Source: JABJMC01 sp964459205
GTDB taxonomy: Bacteria; Patescibacteriota; Gracilibacteria; UBA1369; UBA12473
Length of the DNA stretch: 10,457 nt
NCBI GenBank assembly: GCA_964459205.1
Contig: CAYWKJ010000041.1
Location: forward strand, 1 to 10,457
Direction: 5' to 3'
The notes under the pieces were generated by a model. It ran no database searches. It was not told the origin of the DNA and saw only the letters and a program-made list of their open reading frames with translations. Of this stretch, positions 1 to 5,984 are shown piece by piece; the first letter of the stretch is position 1; each line of letters opens with the position of its first letter. The position numbers were made by a program, and so were the translations under genes.

Positions 1-935
1 ATCACTTTCCAATTAATAAAATCTTCAATTTCTGGGTGATCCATATCTACACAAACCATCTTGGCAGCGCGACGAGTAGTCCCACCAGATTTAATAGCTC
101 CTGCTGCCCGATCAAAAACTGCTAAAAAGCTCATTAAACCCGAAGATTTACCTCCTCCCCCTAACTTTTCATTACATCCACGTAAGGCGGAAAAATTAGA
201 ACCTGTCCCAGATCCATATTTGAAAAGTAAGGCTTCACGAGTCACGCCATCAAAAATACCTCCCTTATTCACCAAATCATCAGATATAGATTGAATAAAA
301 CAAGCATGCGGCTGTGGCCGAGTATAAGCATCTTTAGATCGTTCTAATTTCTCAGTTTCTTCATCCACATAACAATGCCCCTGAGCATCCCCTTTAATCC
401 CATAAGCCCAATTAAGTCCGGTATTAAACCACTGTGGACTATTTGGTGCTGATCGCTGTGTCATAAGCAAATATCTCATTTCATCTTCAAATGCCTTGGC
501 ATCTTTTTGACTTTCAAAATAGCCATGCTTCTCAGCCCAATGTCGCCAAGTGCCAGCCAACCGATCCATAACCTGCTTAGCACTCCATTCTGCTCCTAAT
601 TTTGGATTTCCTTTTTTATCCAAAAGCGGCTTACCTGTCTTACGATCTTCCTGTGGCACCCCTTGCTTTCGAAAATATTTCTGAGCAATCACATCAGTTG
701 CCACTTGGCTCCAACTCTTTGGAATTTCAATATCTTTCATCTCAAAAACTACTGACCCATCCGGATTAGTAATTTTAGAAATTCTTTTTTCAAACTCAAT
801 ATCAGCGTAAGGACTTTCACCTTCACGCGTAAAAACACGCTTGATTTTTAAGCCTTTTGTGCCAGTGCGAGCATTTAACATTTGGTCACGAAAATCACGA
901 TCAAAAGTTGATTCAATGGGATCCGAAGCAGCCAT
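1..935 (-). CDS. nrdJ: Class II (adenosylcobalamin-dependent) ribonucleoside-diphosphate reductase, N-terminal part
   Basis: The enzyme reduces ribonucleotides to deoxyribonucleotides in the cytoplasm, using adenosylcobalamin to form a thiyl radical. Only the first 311 codons are present; the reading frame runs off the left edge. Family motifs visible in the reverse translation are NSPQWFNTG (residues 165-173), PHACFIQS with Cys212 (expected to be one of the redox-active cysteines), GSGTGSNFSALRG (about 239-251), KSSGLMSFLAVFDRAAGAIK, SGGTTRRAAKM (283-293) and HPEIEDF near the edge. No ATP-cone is seen at the N terminus. The start is fixed by an in-frame TAA 15 bases upstream of the ATG at 933-935. 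There is no Shine-Dalgarno site; the leader instead carries CCCCTCCT, which looks like the anti-Shine-Dalgarno. The gene has its own promoter and two NrdR-box-like operators. The catalytic cysteine loop and C-terminal redox tail lie outside the window. Confidence 0.95.
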   Translation of the reverse strand, partial: MAASDPIESTFDRDFRDQMLNARTGTKGLKIKRVFTREGESPYADIEFEKRISKITNPDGSVVFEMKDIEIPKSWSQVATDVIAQKYFRKQGVPQEDRKTGKPLLDKKGNPKLGAEWSAKQVMDRLAGTWRHWAEKHGYFESQKDAKAFEDEMRYLLMTQRSAPNSPQWFNTGLNWAYGIKGDAQGHCYVDEETEKLERSKDAYTRPQPHACFIQSISDDLVNKGGIFDGVTREALLFKYGSGTGSNFSALRGCNEKLGGGGKSSGLMSFLAVFDRAAGAIKSGGTTRRAAKMVCVDMDHPEIEDFINWKV

Positions 936-975
936 AATTAGGAGGGGTTAGGGGAAAACAAGGATTTTGAACAAA

Positions 976-991
976 ACACAATATATAGTGG
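976..991 (-). promoter_or_regulatory. NrdR box, proximal to nrdJ
   Basis: The 16-mer ACACAATATATAGTGG matches the NrdR-box consensus acaCwATATaTwGtgt at all positions but the last. NrdR is the ATP-cone repressor that senses dATP/ATP and shuts off ribonucleotide reductase genes. Its known sites come in pairs about three helical turns apart; a second site lies exactly 32 bp upstream. The gene context (class II reductase directly downstream) fits. No nrdR gene lies in the window. Confidence 0.85.
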
Positions 992-1007
992 TTGAATAAC
1001 TAAAAAC

Positions 1008-1023
1008 ACACTAAATATGGTAA
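1008..1023 (-). promoter_or_regulatory. NrdR box, distal, overlapping the transcription start
   Basis: ACACTAAATATGGTAA is a weaker NrdR-box match (about 12 of 16 positions: acaC, WA, ATAT, GT retained). Its offset from the better box is 32 bp, with a 16-bp spacer, which is the usual geometry for paired NrdR sites. It overlaps the predicted nrdJ transcription start and half of an inverted repeat at 1014-1033. Confidence 0.7.
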
Positions 1024-1033
1024 AAACCATATT
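1014..1033. repeat. Inverted repeat overlapping nrdJ -10 region
   Basis: AATATGGT and ACCATATT form perfect 8-bp arms around a 4-base AAAA loop. The repeat spans most of the nrdJ -10 hexamer and half of the distal NrdR-like box. It may be a chance result of the AT-rich operator, part of the regulator-binding geometry, or a site for a second regulator. It has no U-tract and is not a terminator. Confidence 0.6.
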
Positions 1034-1057
1034 ATTCAGTCCCCCTGCTTAGGTCAA
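1029..1057 (-). promoter_or_regulatory. sigma70-type promoter of nrdJ
   Basis: Read on the minus strand there is a -35 TTGACC (1052-1057), a 17-base spacer and a -10 TAATAT (1029-1034), each 5/6 to consensus with ideal spacing. The predicted start of transcription is near 1022, giving a leader of about 87 bases before the nrdJ ATG. Both NrdR-like boxes lie in this leader, at and just downstream of the transcription start, where bound repressor would block the polymerase. Confidence 0.8.
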
Positions 1058-1085
1058 GAGATTTCCCAAAGAAGCGCTTGGCAAA

Positions 1086-1119
1086 TTACGCGGTACATGG
1101 CGCGCTTATGTTACGCGGT
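1086..1119. repeat. Short direct repeat TTACGCGGT at the 3' end of the 250-residue gene
   Basis: TTACGCGGT occurs at 1086-1094 and again at 1111-1119, 25 bp apart. The second copy contains the stop codon and last codons of the minus-strand gene (ACCGCGTAA when read on that strand), so the stop-codon sequence is duplicated just downstream. Nothing else in this 175-bp intergenic stretch looks like a gene. Confidence 0.4.
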
Positions 1120-1863
1120 CCAAGCCTTGGCCTGTTTAGTGGCCTCGCTTTTAAGATGTCTAGCAATCTTTTTAATTAACTCAGGATTCTTACGCAAATA
1201 CTGATCTTGCAAAAACGACCCATACTCTAAATTAGTTTGCAAAAATCTTTGCACAAAAAACAACAACATTTCTCCGCGTAGTGCTTTCACAAAACAACCA
1301 AAATAATCACGTTCTAAACCTCGCAACAATGGAGTGGTCTGCAATAATTCCAAAACCAACTCACGCAAAGCCTCAAAATTTTTCTTCTTACCCTTGCCTT
1401 TCTCCAGTGAGGACACAATGTCATGCAACTTTTGCACTTTTGGCAATCCCAAGAAAGACAAAGCCAACCAAGCTTCTCCCACATCTTCTAAAGTCTCTAT
1501 AAGCAACAAAGTTTCTTCAACCATTAAAAAAGGAGGGGCTAAATTCTCCTCCTCCTCTAGCTCGGCTACCTCTTCTAAGTGACAAAGTAAGGTTGTGCGG
1601 TAAGCCTCATGGTGAATCGCTTCCAGCATCGATTTATCAAGCATATCTTGCGCCACCTTTAAAAGGACTTCATCACAATACTCCAAAAATGAAAGTTCCA
1701 AATCTTCTAACCGTTCATCATTAAACGGCACATTAGCTTCGGAAAACTTCACCTTACTTAAGAAAGAATCTAAAGCCCTAAATTTCTCATCTTCAAAGTT
1801 AGTAAGACTCAGAGTCCAAAGGATGTCATCAGAGTCTAAAGAACGTAGTGTCGGGTTAGGCAT
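1111..1863 (-). CDS. Hypothetical helical protein, 250 residues
   Basis: I do not recognise this family. The product has no signal peptide, membrane segment or Cys/His metal motif. It is rich in Leu and Glu, with heptad-like leucine spacing suggesting an almost all-alpha cytoplasmic protein. An acidic run (about residues 97-106, ELEEEEN) and a basic patch (GKGKKK, about 155-160) divide it into an N-terminal half, a middle helical part and a C-terminal part that ends with Lys-rich helices. The start is the ATG at 1861-1863; the leader is A-rich (AAACAAATAAACTCC) with no Shine-Dalgarno. It lies directly behind the terminator of the SLH-C39 gene and has a candidate -10 of its own. The uninterrupted frame, coherent composition and flanking signals support a real gene. 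Confidence 0.8.
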   Translation of the reverse strand: MPNPTLRSLDSDDILWTLSLTNFEDEKFRALDSFLSKVKFSEANVPFNDERLEDLELSFLEYCDEVLLKVAQDMLDKSMLEAIHHEAYRTTLLCHLEEVAELEEEENLAPPFLMVEETLLLIETLEDVGEAWLALSFLGLPKVQKLHDIVSSLEKGKGKKKNFEALRELVLELLQTTPLLRGLERDYFGCFVKALRGEMLLFFVQRFLQTNLEYGSFLQDQYLRKNPELIKKIARHLKSEATKQAKAWTA

Positions 1864-1885
1864 GGAGTTTATTTGTTTTTAATTT

Positions 1886-1898
1886 TCTATATATTGTA
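1886..1898 (-). promoter_or_regulatory. Candidate -10 region for the 250-residue gene
   Basis: On the minus strand TACAAT is followed at once by ATATAGA, giving two overlapping -10-like hexamers (TACAAT and TATAGA) about 25-35 bases upstream of the ATG. No good -35 is seen at the matching distance; that position falls in the terminator stem and T-run of the gene upstream. The placement directly after a terminator favours a real promoter, but the match alone is weak. Confidence 0.4.
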
Positions 1899-1900
1899 CC

Positions 1901-1938
1901 AAAAAAAAGCCTCCTTATCCACAGGAAGAAGCCTCTTT
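1901..1938 (-). terminator. Rho-independent terminator of the SLH-C39 gene
   Basis: On the minus strand AAAGAGGCTTCTT pairs with AAGGAGGC followed by the T-run (about 13 pairs, including several G-U) around a 9-base loop, ending in eight T residues (A8 at 1901-1908 on the plus strand). It lies 35 bases past the stop of the SLH-C39 gene and just before the next gene's -10, separating the two transcription units. Confidence 0.75.
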
Positions 1939-1972
1939 CATAAACATATCCGCCATGCGTCAAGCAAGAAAC

Positions 1973-3148
1973 CTAAGGCCCGGTTTGCGAATATTGGGTG
2001 CCCCCAGCCTTTACTTTTCGGATATCTGTCAGATTAATTGTAAAGTTTGCCCCATACAAAAACACTTCGTCATAACCAATTTGCCGCTGTGAACCATCCG
2101 CACTATCCGCAATCCACACCCCATCATCATCAAACGAATAAGCCACTACTTGGTGCCCCACATTAGTCTCCCCAATATAATAAGGGATATACAATATTAA
2201 GGGCTCACCATGCGCCAATTTTTTAAAGAAAAACTCAGCCGAACCATTATAACTAAAAATCACATCCATATTATAAGCTTCCGCAAAAGCATCAAACTCT
2301 TCGGATGACCAAATAAACTCTCCGTCCCATCCAATAGTCTCCTGTAATTCAGTCATATCAAGGTACTCATTATACTTCCACTCCACCAAATTTTGGACAG
2401 AAAAAGCATAACACCCATACGGCCAACCACTCTGTGAATGGTGTGTAAAATCCATATCTCCCGGGTAAGCCGCCTGTATCCCGGTATCCAAAACATCTTC
2501 GTGCGATATGTTTCTTATATTTTCAATTTCCCATATTTCAAAACTCTCCTCATCCTCACTCTTCATAGATCGATATAACAATTCACTCATTTGCTTACGA
2601 CTAATTAACTCGTGCGGCGTAAGATACACATCTAAGGTATCTAATAAGCCGCGCTCCTCAGCCATTAACACATACGGCTCATACCAAGAATCACTCTCCA
2701 CATCATAATAAGAAGTAGTTGAAATTGTATCTTCTAGTTCCCATTCCAAAGCTTCAAAAATAATCTTCATGGCCTCGGTTTTGGTAATTGAATCACTGGG
2801 ATGAAAATCCCCATCACTATAACCTTGCACCCAACCTTTCTCCTCCGCATAACAAACATATTTGGCATACCAATCCTCCTGCACATCTGTAAAACACTTT
2901 TTATAGACGGTTTCATCCGGAGTCACGCCCTCCACACCTTCCACCACCATTTTAGTAAACTCCGCCCGATTAATAAGATTCAACGGCTGAAAAGTCCCAT
3001 CCGAATAACCCTCCACAACTCCCTCCTCAACTAGATACTCCAAAGCCTCAGACACTGGATCCGTATCATAAACATCTGGAAAAACTTCACCAGCCAGGGC
3101 TGTCCCCGGCAAAAGAATCATCAATGAAAAAATCCATGCATATTTCAT
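1973..3148 (-). CDS. Secreted SLH-domain protein with C-terminal C39-like papain-fold domain
   Basis: This is a 391-residue exported protein. Residues 1-19 are a signal peptide (MKYAW, hydrophobic core, cleavage after ALA). Three SLH repeats follow at about 22-66 (EGYSDGTFQP), 85-130 (QGYSDGDFHP) and 147-193 (LTPHELISRKQM); SLH repeats normally anchor proteins to cell-wall polymers. The C-terminal half (about 225-380) resembles the Peptidase_C39_2/papain-like fold, with Cys246 in YGCYAFSVQNL, His332 in GHQVVAYS and Asp348 in IADSADGS as the likely triad; Gln239 could serve the oxyanion hole. Hydrolase activity is inferred, not shown. The frame stays open to an ATG at 3187, but the ATG at 3146-3148 begins a proper signal peptide and does not overlap the divergent gene. 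A stem with T-run ends the unit. It may cut peptides or bind cell-wall peptides at the surface. Confidence 0.85.
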   Translation of the reverse strand: MKYAWIFSLMILLPGTALAGEVFPDVYDTDPVSEALEYLVEEGVVEGYSDGTFQPLNLINRAEFTKMVVEGVEGVTPDETVYKKCFTDVQEDWYAKYVCYAEEKGWVQGYSDGDFHPSDSITKTEAMKIIFEALEWELEDTISTTSYYDVESDSWYEPYVLMAEERGLLDTLDVYLTPHELISRKQMSELLYRSMKSEDEESFEIWEIENIRNISHEDVLDTGIQAAYPGDMDFTHHSQSGWPYGCYAFSVQNLVEWKYNEYLDMTELQETIGWDGEFIWSSEEFDAFAEAYNMDVIFSYNGSAEFFFKKLAHGEPLILYIPYYIGETNVGHQVVAYSFDDDGVWIADSADGSQRQIGYDEVFLYGANFTINLTDIRKVKAGGTQYSQTGP

Positions 3149-3190
3149 ACCCCTATGATAGACTACCTCCGCAAATTTAACACGCAAAAA
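3149..3190. promoter_or_regulatory. Divergent intergenic region between the SLH-C39 and rhamnose genes
   Basis: These 42 bases must serve two outward-facing genes. On the plus strand TATGAT (3154-3159) is a plausible -10 with about 25 bases to the next gene's ATG at 3191. The overlapping minus-strand TATCAT sits six bases before the SLH-C39 ATG, which would make that transcript nearly leaderless. AGGGG lies only one base from that ATG, too close for a normal Shine-Dalgarno. No convincing -35 is seen on either strand. Confidence 0.4.
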
Positions 3191-4015
3191 ATGAAAATTT
3201 TAATTTATGGCAAAGGCTACCTTGGACATCATTTCTTTGACTACCTCACCGAGCAAGGAGAAGAAGTCGTTTGGGGATCAGCTGATATTGGTAATCTTGA
3301 ACAGGTTCGCGCCGACCTCAAAGAACACCAGCCAGACACAATTCTTAATTGCGCCGGCAAAACCGGTCGCCCCAACGTAGACTGGTGCGAAGACAATAAA
3401 GACGCAACTTTTTACTCTAATGTCACTGGCCCACTTGTTTTAATGCAAGCCTCAGAGGAAGCTGGCGCCCACTTTGCGCACCTTGGCAGCGGTTGTATTT
3501 ATCAAGGTGATAATGATGGCAAAGGCTTTTCCGAAGAAGATGCTCCTAACTTTTACGGCAGTTTTTATAGCCGCACCAAAGCCTGGAGCGACCAAATGAT
3601 GAAGGAATTTCCAGTTTTAGTATTGCGCCTCCGCATGCCTATTGATGCTAATCCTGGCCCCCGCAATTTCATCTCCAAAATCACCAAATACGACCAAGTC
3701 ATCAACATTCCTAATTCCATGACTGTGGTCGAAGATTTGCTCCCCGCAACCTACGAACTTCTCAAAAAACGCTCAACTGGCATCTATAACATGACCAACC
3801 CTGGCGCCATTGATCACGACACTATTCTAAAAATGTACCAAGAAATTGTTGATCCTGACTTTACGTTCAAAATTATTTCACTTGAAGAGTTAGACGCCCA
3901 CATTAAGGCTCCCCGCTCTAATTGTATTCTTGATGCCTCTAAACTAGAACGTGAAGGCATTAAAATGCGCCCTATTGAGGAAGCCATCAGGGATTGTTTA
4001 AAAGGGTTTAAGTAG
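3191..4015 (+). CDS. NRS/ER (UER1)-like nucleotide-sugar 3,5-epimerase/4-reductase
   Basis: The predicted role is to convert UDP- (or dTDP-) 4-keto-6-deoxyglucose to the L-rhamnose nucleotide in the cytoplasm, using NAD(P)H. The 274-residue protein begins with a Rossmann motif GKGYLG (7-12), has LGSGC (98-102) and the catalytic YSRTK (126-130). Long stretches match my memory of plant NRS/ER and the C-terminal half of RHM: TGRPNVDWCE, GSFYSRTKA, RLRMPI, PRNFISKIT, IPNSMT, GIYNMTNPG and APRSN. Cys102 and Lys163 align with Arabidopsis Cys115 and Lys183, reported to be needed for epimerisation, so both activities are likely kept. The ATG at 3191 is chosen over the one at 3155 because the Rossmann strand begins there. 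No Shine-Dalgarno is seen. No 4,6-dehydratase lies in the window. A simple RmlD-type reductase is the main alternative. Confidence 0.9.
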   Translation: MKILIYGKGYLGHHFFDYLTEQGEEVVWGSADIGNLEQVRADLKEHQPDTILNCAGKTGRPNVDWCEDNKDATFYSNVTGPLVLMQASEEAGAHFAHLGSGCIYQGDNDGKGFSEEDAPNFYGSFYSRTKAWSDQMMKEFPVLVLRLRMPIDANPGPRNFISKITKYDQVINIPNSMTVVEDLLPATYELLKKRSTGIYNMTNPGAIDHDTILKMYQEIVDPDFTFKIISLEELDAHIKAPRSNCILDASKLEREGIKMRPIEEAIRDCLKGFK

Positions 4016-4036
4016 AGCATTGTAAACCACTACCAA

Positions 4037-5632
4037 ATGCCAACTAAATGCCACCGATGCGAGGCCCCCTATGAAGTCACTGAACAAGACAAAAACCTTT
4101 ATCAAAAGCTAGGCGTCCCTTCCCCAACATCATGCCCTGAATGCCGCCACAAACGGCGTCTTTGTTGGCGCAATGACCGCACTTTTTACTCCCGTAAATG
4201 CGACCAGACTGGCCAAGAATTTGTTTCCATGTATTCGCCAAACACAAACCTCACCGTGTATCATCCCGATGCTTTTTATAGCGAAGATTGGGACCCTTTA
4301 AATTATGGTCGGGACATTGATTTTTCGCGTCCTTTTTTTGAGCAATTTTTTGAACTTCAACAAGCTGTGCCGCGTCTTGGAATCGACATTGTTAATTGTG
4401 AAAACAGTTATTTTTGCAACTACTGCGGCGATGACAAAAATTGCTATTTAGACATTGCCGGCGAAGCCAACGAAGACTGCTATTTTAACCTGTTTACCAA
4501 ATACTCCAAAAACTGCGCCGACTGCACTTTTGCCTACCATTCTGAGCTTTGTTACGAAACCATTCAGGCCAGCAATGGCTATGATTTAAGTTTTTGTATT
4601 AATTGTGAAGACTGCTCCAACTGCTCTTTTTGCTACGACTTAAAAGGATGCTCTGACTGCCTTTTCTCTTCTAATTTACGCCAAAAAAAATACTATATCT
4701 TTAATAAACCCTACTCGCGCGAGGAGTATGAACGCAAAAAAGAAGAACTAGATTTTGGGTCGTATAAAAAAACGCAGCGCGCGCTAACCCAGTGGCATGA
4801 CTTTTGGCAGCAAAACGCTGTTCAGCGCGCAACTAATCTCATCAACTGTGAAAACTCCACGGGCAACAACCTCAAAAACTGCAAAAACACCCACCTCTCT
4901 TTTAACGCTGTGAACTGCGAAGATTGCAAATATCTATATGACGTTTTAGACGCCAAAGATTGCCAAGACTTAAATTACTCTCTCTATCACCCCGAAGTTA
5001 GTTATGAGCTCATTTCTACTTTAAAAATGCGTTACTCAGCCTTTTGCATGGCTAGTCATTACTGTGATCATTGTTATTACTGCGACCTTACGAACAATTC
5101 CTCAAATTGTTTTGGTTGCATTGGGCTTAAACGCAACAAATATTGCATCCTTAATAAACAATACTCAAAAGAAGAATATTTAAAACTACGCGATCAACTC
5201 ATCGCTCATATGAAAACCACTGGTGAATGGGGCGAATTCTTTCCATCCGAAAAATCGCTCTGGAAATACGAGGAAACAGTGGCTAATGAATATTTCCCAC
5301 GCACCGCCGAATCCAAATCAACAAAAACAGCCCCCACAGACCTTCTTCCGGATCATATCAAGGACGCCCCGAATTCTATTATAAACGAAACTCTAACCTG
5401 TTTTAGCTGCTCAAAAAATTATCGACTCATTGAGCAAGAACTTAAATTCTACCGCCAAAAACAACTTCCCCTACCACGACAATGTCCAAACTGCCGCAAT
5501 AATAATCGCCTTAAGCTACGACCACCTCGAAAACTATTTGATCAAAATTGTTCTAACTGCAATAAAGAAATAAAAAGCCCTCTCAAACAAAATGTATACT
5601 GTGAGGAGTGCTATTTAAAAAAACTGTATTAG
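4037..5632 (+). CDS. Cys-rich protein: duplicated zinc ribbons flanking two 150-residue repeats
   Basis: The function is unknown; similar proteins are familiar from CPR genomes without an assigned role. The 531-residue product has 41 cysteines and no signal peptide or membrane segment. Residues 5-80 form a zinc-ribbon module (C5xxC8, then SCPECR with C33 and C36) resembling the zf-trcl type. The same module returns at 455-527 (C455xxC458, QCPNCR with C483 and C486, then C505xxC508 and C522xxC525). Between them lie two copies of a long unit, about 118-238 and 268-388. NCENS at 120-124 and 270-274, YHxExxYE at 167-174 and 317-324, and NKxYSxEEY at 223-231 and 373-381 are each exactly 150 residues apart. 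It follows the rhamnose gene by 21 bp and is probably cotranscribed. Binding of several zinc ions, perhaps in an RNA- or protein-binding scaffold, is inference. Confidence 0.85.
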   Translation: MPTKCHRCEAPYEVTEQDKNLYQKLGVPSPTSCPECRHKRRLCWRNDRTFYSRKCDQTGQEFVSMYSPNTNLTVYHPDAFYSEDWDPLNYGRDIDFSRPFFEQFFELQQAVPRLGIDIVNCENSYFCNYCGDDKNCYLDIAGEANEDCYFNLFTKYSKNCADCTFAYHSELCYETIQASNGYDLSFCINCEDCSNCSFCYDLKGCSDCLFSSNLRQKKYYIFNKPYSREEYERKKEELDFGSYKKTQRALTQWHDFWQQNAVQRATNLINCENSTGNNLKNCKNTHLSFNAVNCEDCKYLYDVLDAKDCQDLNYSLYHPEVSYELISTLKMRYSAFCMASHYCDHCYYCDLTNNSSNCFGCIGLKRNKYCILNKQYSKEEYLKLRDQLIAHMKTTGEWGEFFPSEKSLWKYEETVANEYFPRTAESKSTKTAPTDLLPDHIKDAPNSIINETLTCFSCSKNYRLIEQELKFYRQKQLPLPRQCPNCRNNNRLKLRPPRKLFDQNCSNCNKEIKSPLKQNVYCEECYLKKLY

Positions 5633-5653
5633 CCTCTCCCCTAAGCCAAAAGC

Positions 5654-5681
5654 TTGCCCTCAAGCCTACATATGCTACAAT
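5654..5681 (+). promoter_or_regulatory. Promoter of the acidic-tail/DUF1858 operon
   Basis: TTGCCC (5654-5659, 4/6) is followed by a 16-base spacer and an extended -10, TGCTACAAT (TACAAT at 5676-5681, 5/6). Transcription should begin near 5688, leaving about 20 bases before the ATG at 5709. A small GCTTG/CAAGC hairpin overlaps the -35. Confidence 0.65.
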
Positions 5682-5700
5682 TATTTAAAAGGCCTTAACC

Positions 5701-5716
5701 TTAAGCATATGCTTAA
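5701..5716. repeat. 16-bp perfect palindrome over a start codon
   Basis: TTAAGCATATGCTTAA is a perfect palindrome centred on the boundary just before the ATG at 5709-5711. It lies 13 to 29 bases downstream of the predicted transcription start. It could be an operator for a dimeric regulator or, in RNA, could partly hide the initiation codon by pairing. Confidence 0.6.
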
Positions 5717-5984
5717 CAAACGCGCCAACTCTTCCCTCATCGCCATCCTGGTTATTCTTCTAGTGATTGCCGGTGTAATTTACCTTTTCTGGCAAAACAC
5801 TTTGGTCCCGCCAGCAGAAGACACCGACGTCCCGGTTGAAGTCGAAGAAACAGTTGATACCGAAGTTACTGACGAAACTCCTGCCGAAGAGGAAGTTACC
5901 GAGGAGGAAGTCGTGGTTCCAGAAGAAGAACCCACTGAGGAGGTCGAGGAAGTTGAAGTAACCGAAGAAACCACGGAAGAGTAA
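5709..5984 (+). CDS. Small single-pass membrane protein with highly acidic tail
   Basis: This 91-residue protein has a short basic N terminus (MLNKR), one transmembrane helix (about residues 10-28) and a low-complexity tail of Glu, Val, Thr and Pro. From residue 37 to the end 28 of 55 residues are acidic and none is basic. With positive charges before the helix, the tail should face outside the membrane. The family and function are unknown; an uncleaved membrane-anchored spacer or a cation-binding tail is possible. The stop codon overlaps the next ATG (TAATG), implying translational coupling with the DUF1858 fusion gene. A promoter with an extended -10 lies directly upstream, and a palindrome covers the start codon. 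No Shine-Dalgarno is seen. Confidence 0.75.
   Translation: MLNKRANSSLIAILVILLVIAGVIYLFWQNTLVPPAEDTDVPVEVEETVDTEVTDETPAEEEVTEEEVVVPEEEPTEEVEEVEVTEETTEE

Noticed and set aside
61..294. Plus-strand open frame of 77 codons
   Set aside because: It lies antisense to conserved nrdJ motifs (GSGTGSNFS, SGGTTRRAAKM) and its Pro/Lys/Ser-rich product is typical of a shadow frame.
1072..1107. AAGCGC...GCGCTT inverted repeat as terminator of the 250-residue gene
   Set aside because: The arms are only 6 bp with a 24-base loop and no proper T-run follows.
3149..3187. Longer N terminus of the SLH-C39 protein starting at 3187
   Set aside because: The extra 13 residues would precede and spoil a clean signal peptide and overlap the divergent gene's leader.
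3155..3190. Longer N terminus of the NRS/ER-like enzyme starting at 3155
   Set aside because: The ATG at 3191 begins directly with the first Rossmann strand; the extra residues match nothing in the family and would overlap a -10-like element.
5652..5665. GCTTG-CCCT-CAAGC hairpin after the Cys-rich gene as a terminator
   Set aside because: The stem is only 5 bp and has no T-run on the plus strand; it overlaps the next promoter. On the minus strand a TTTT follows, but no minus gene ends there.
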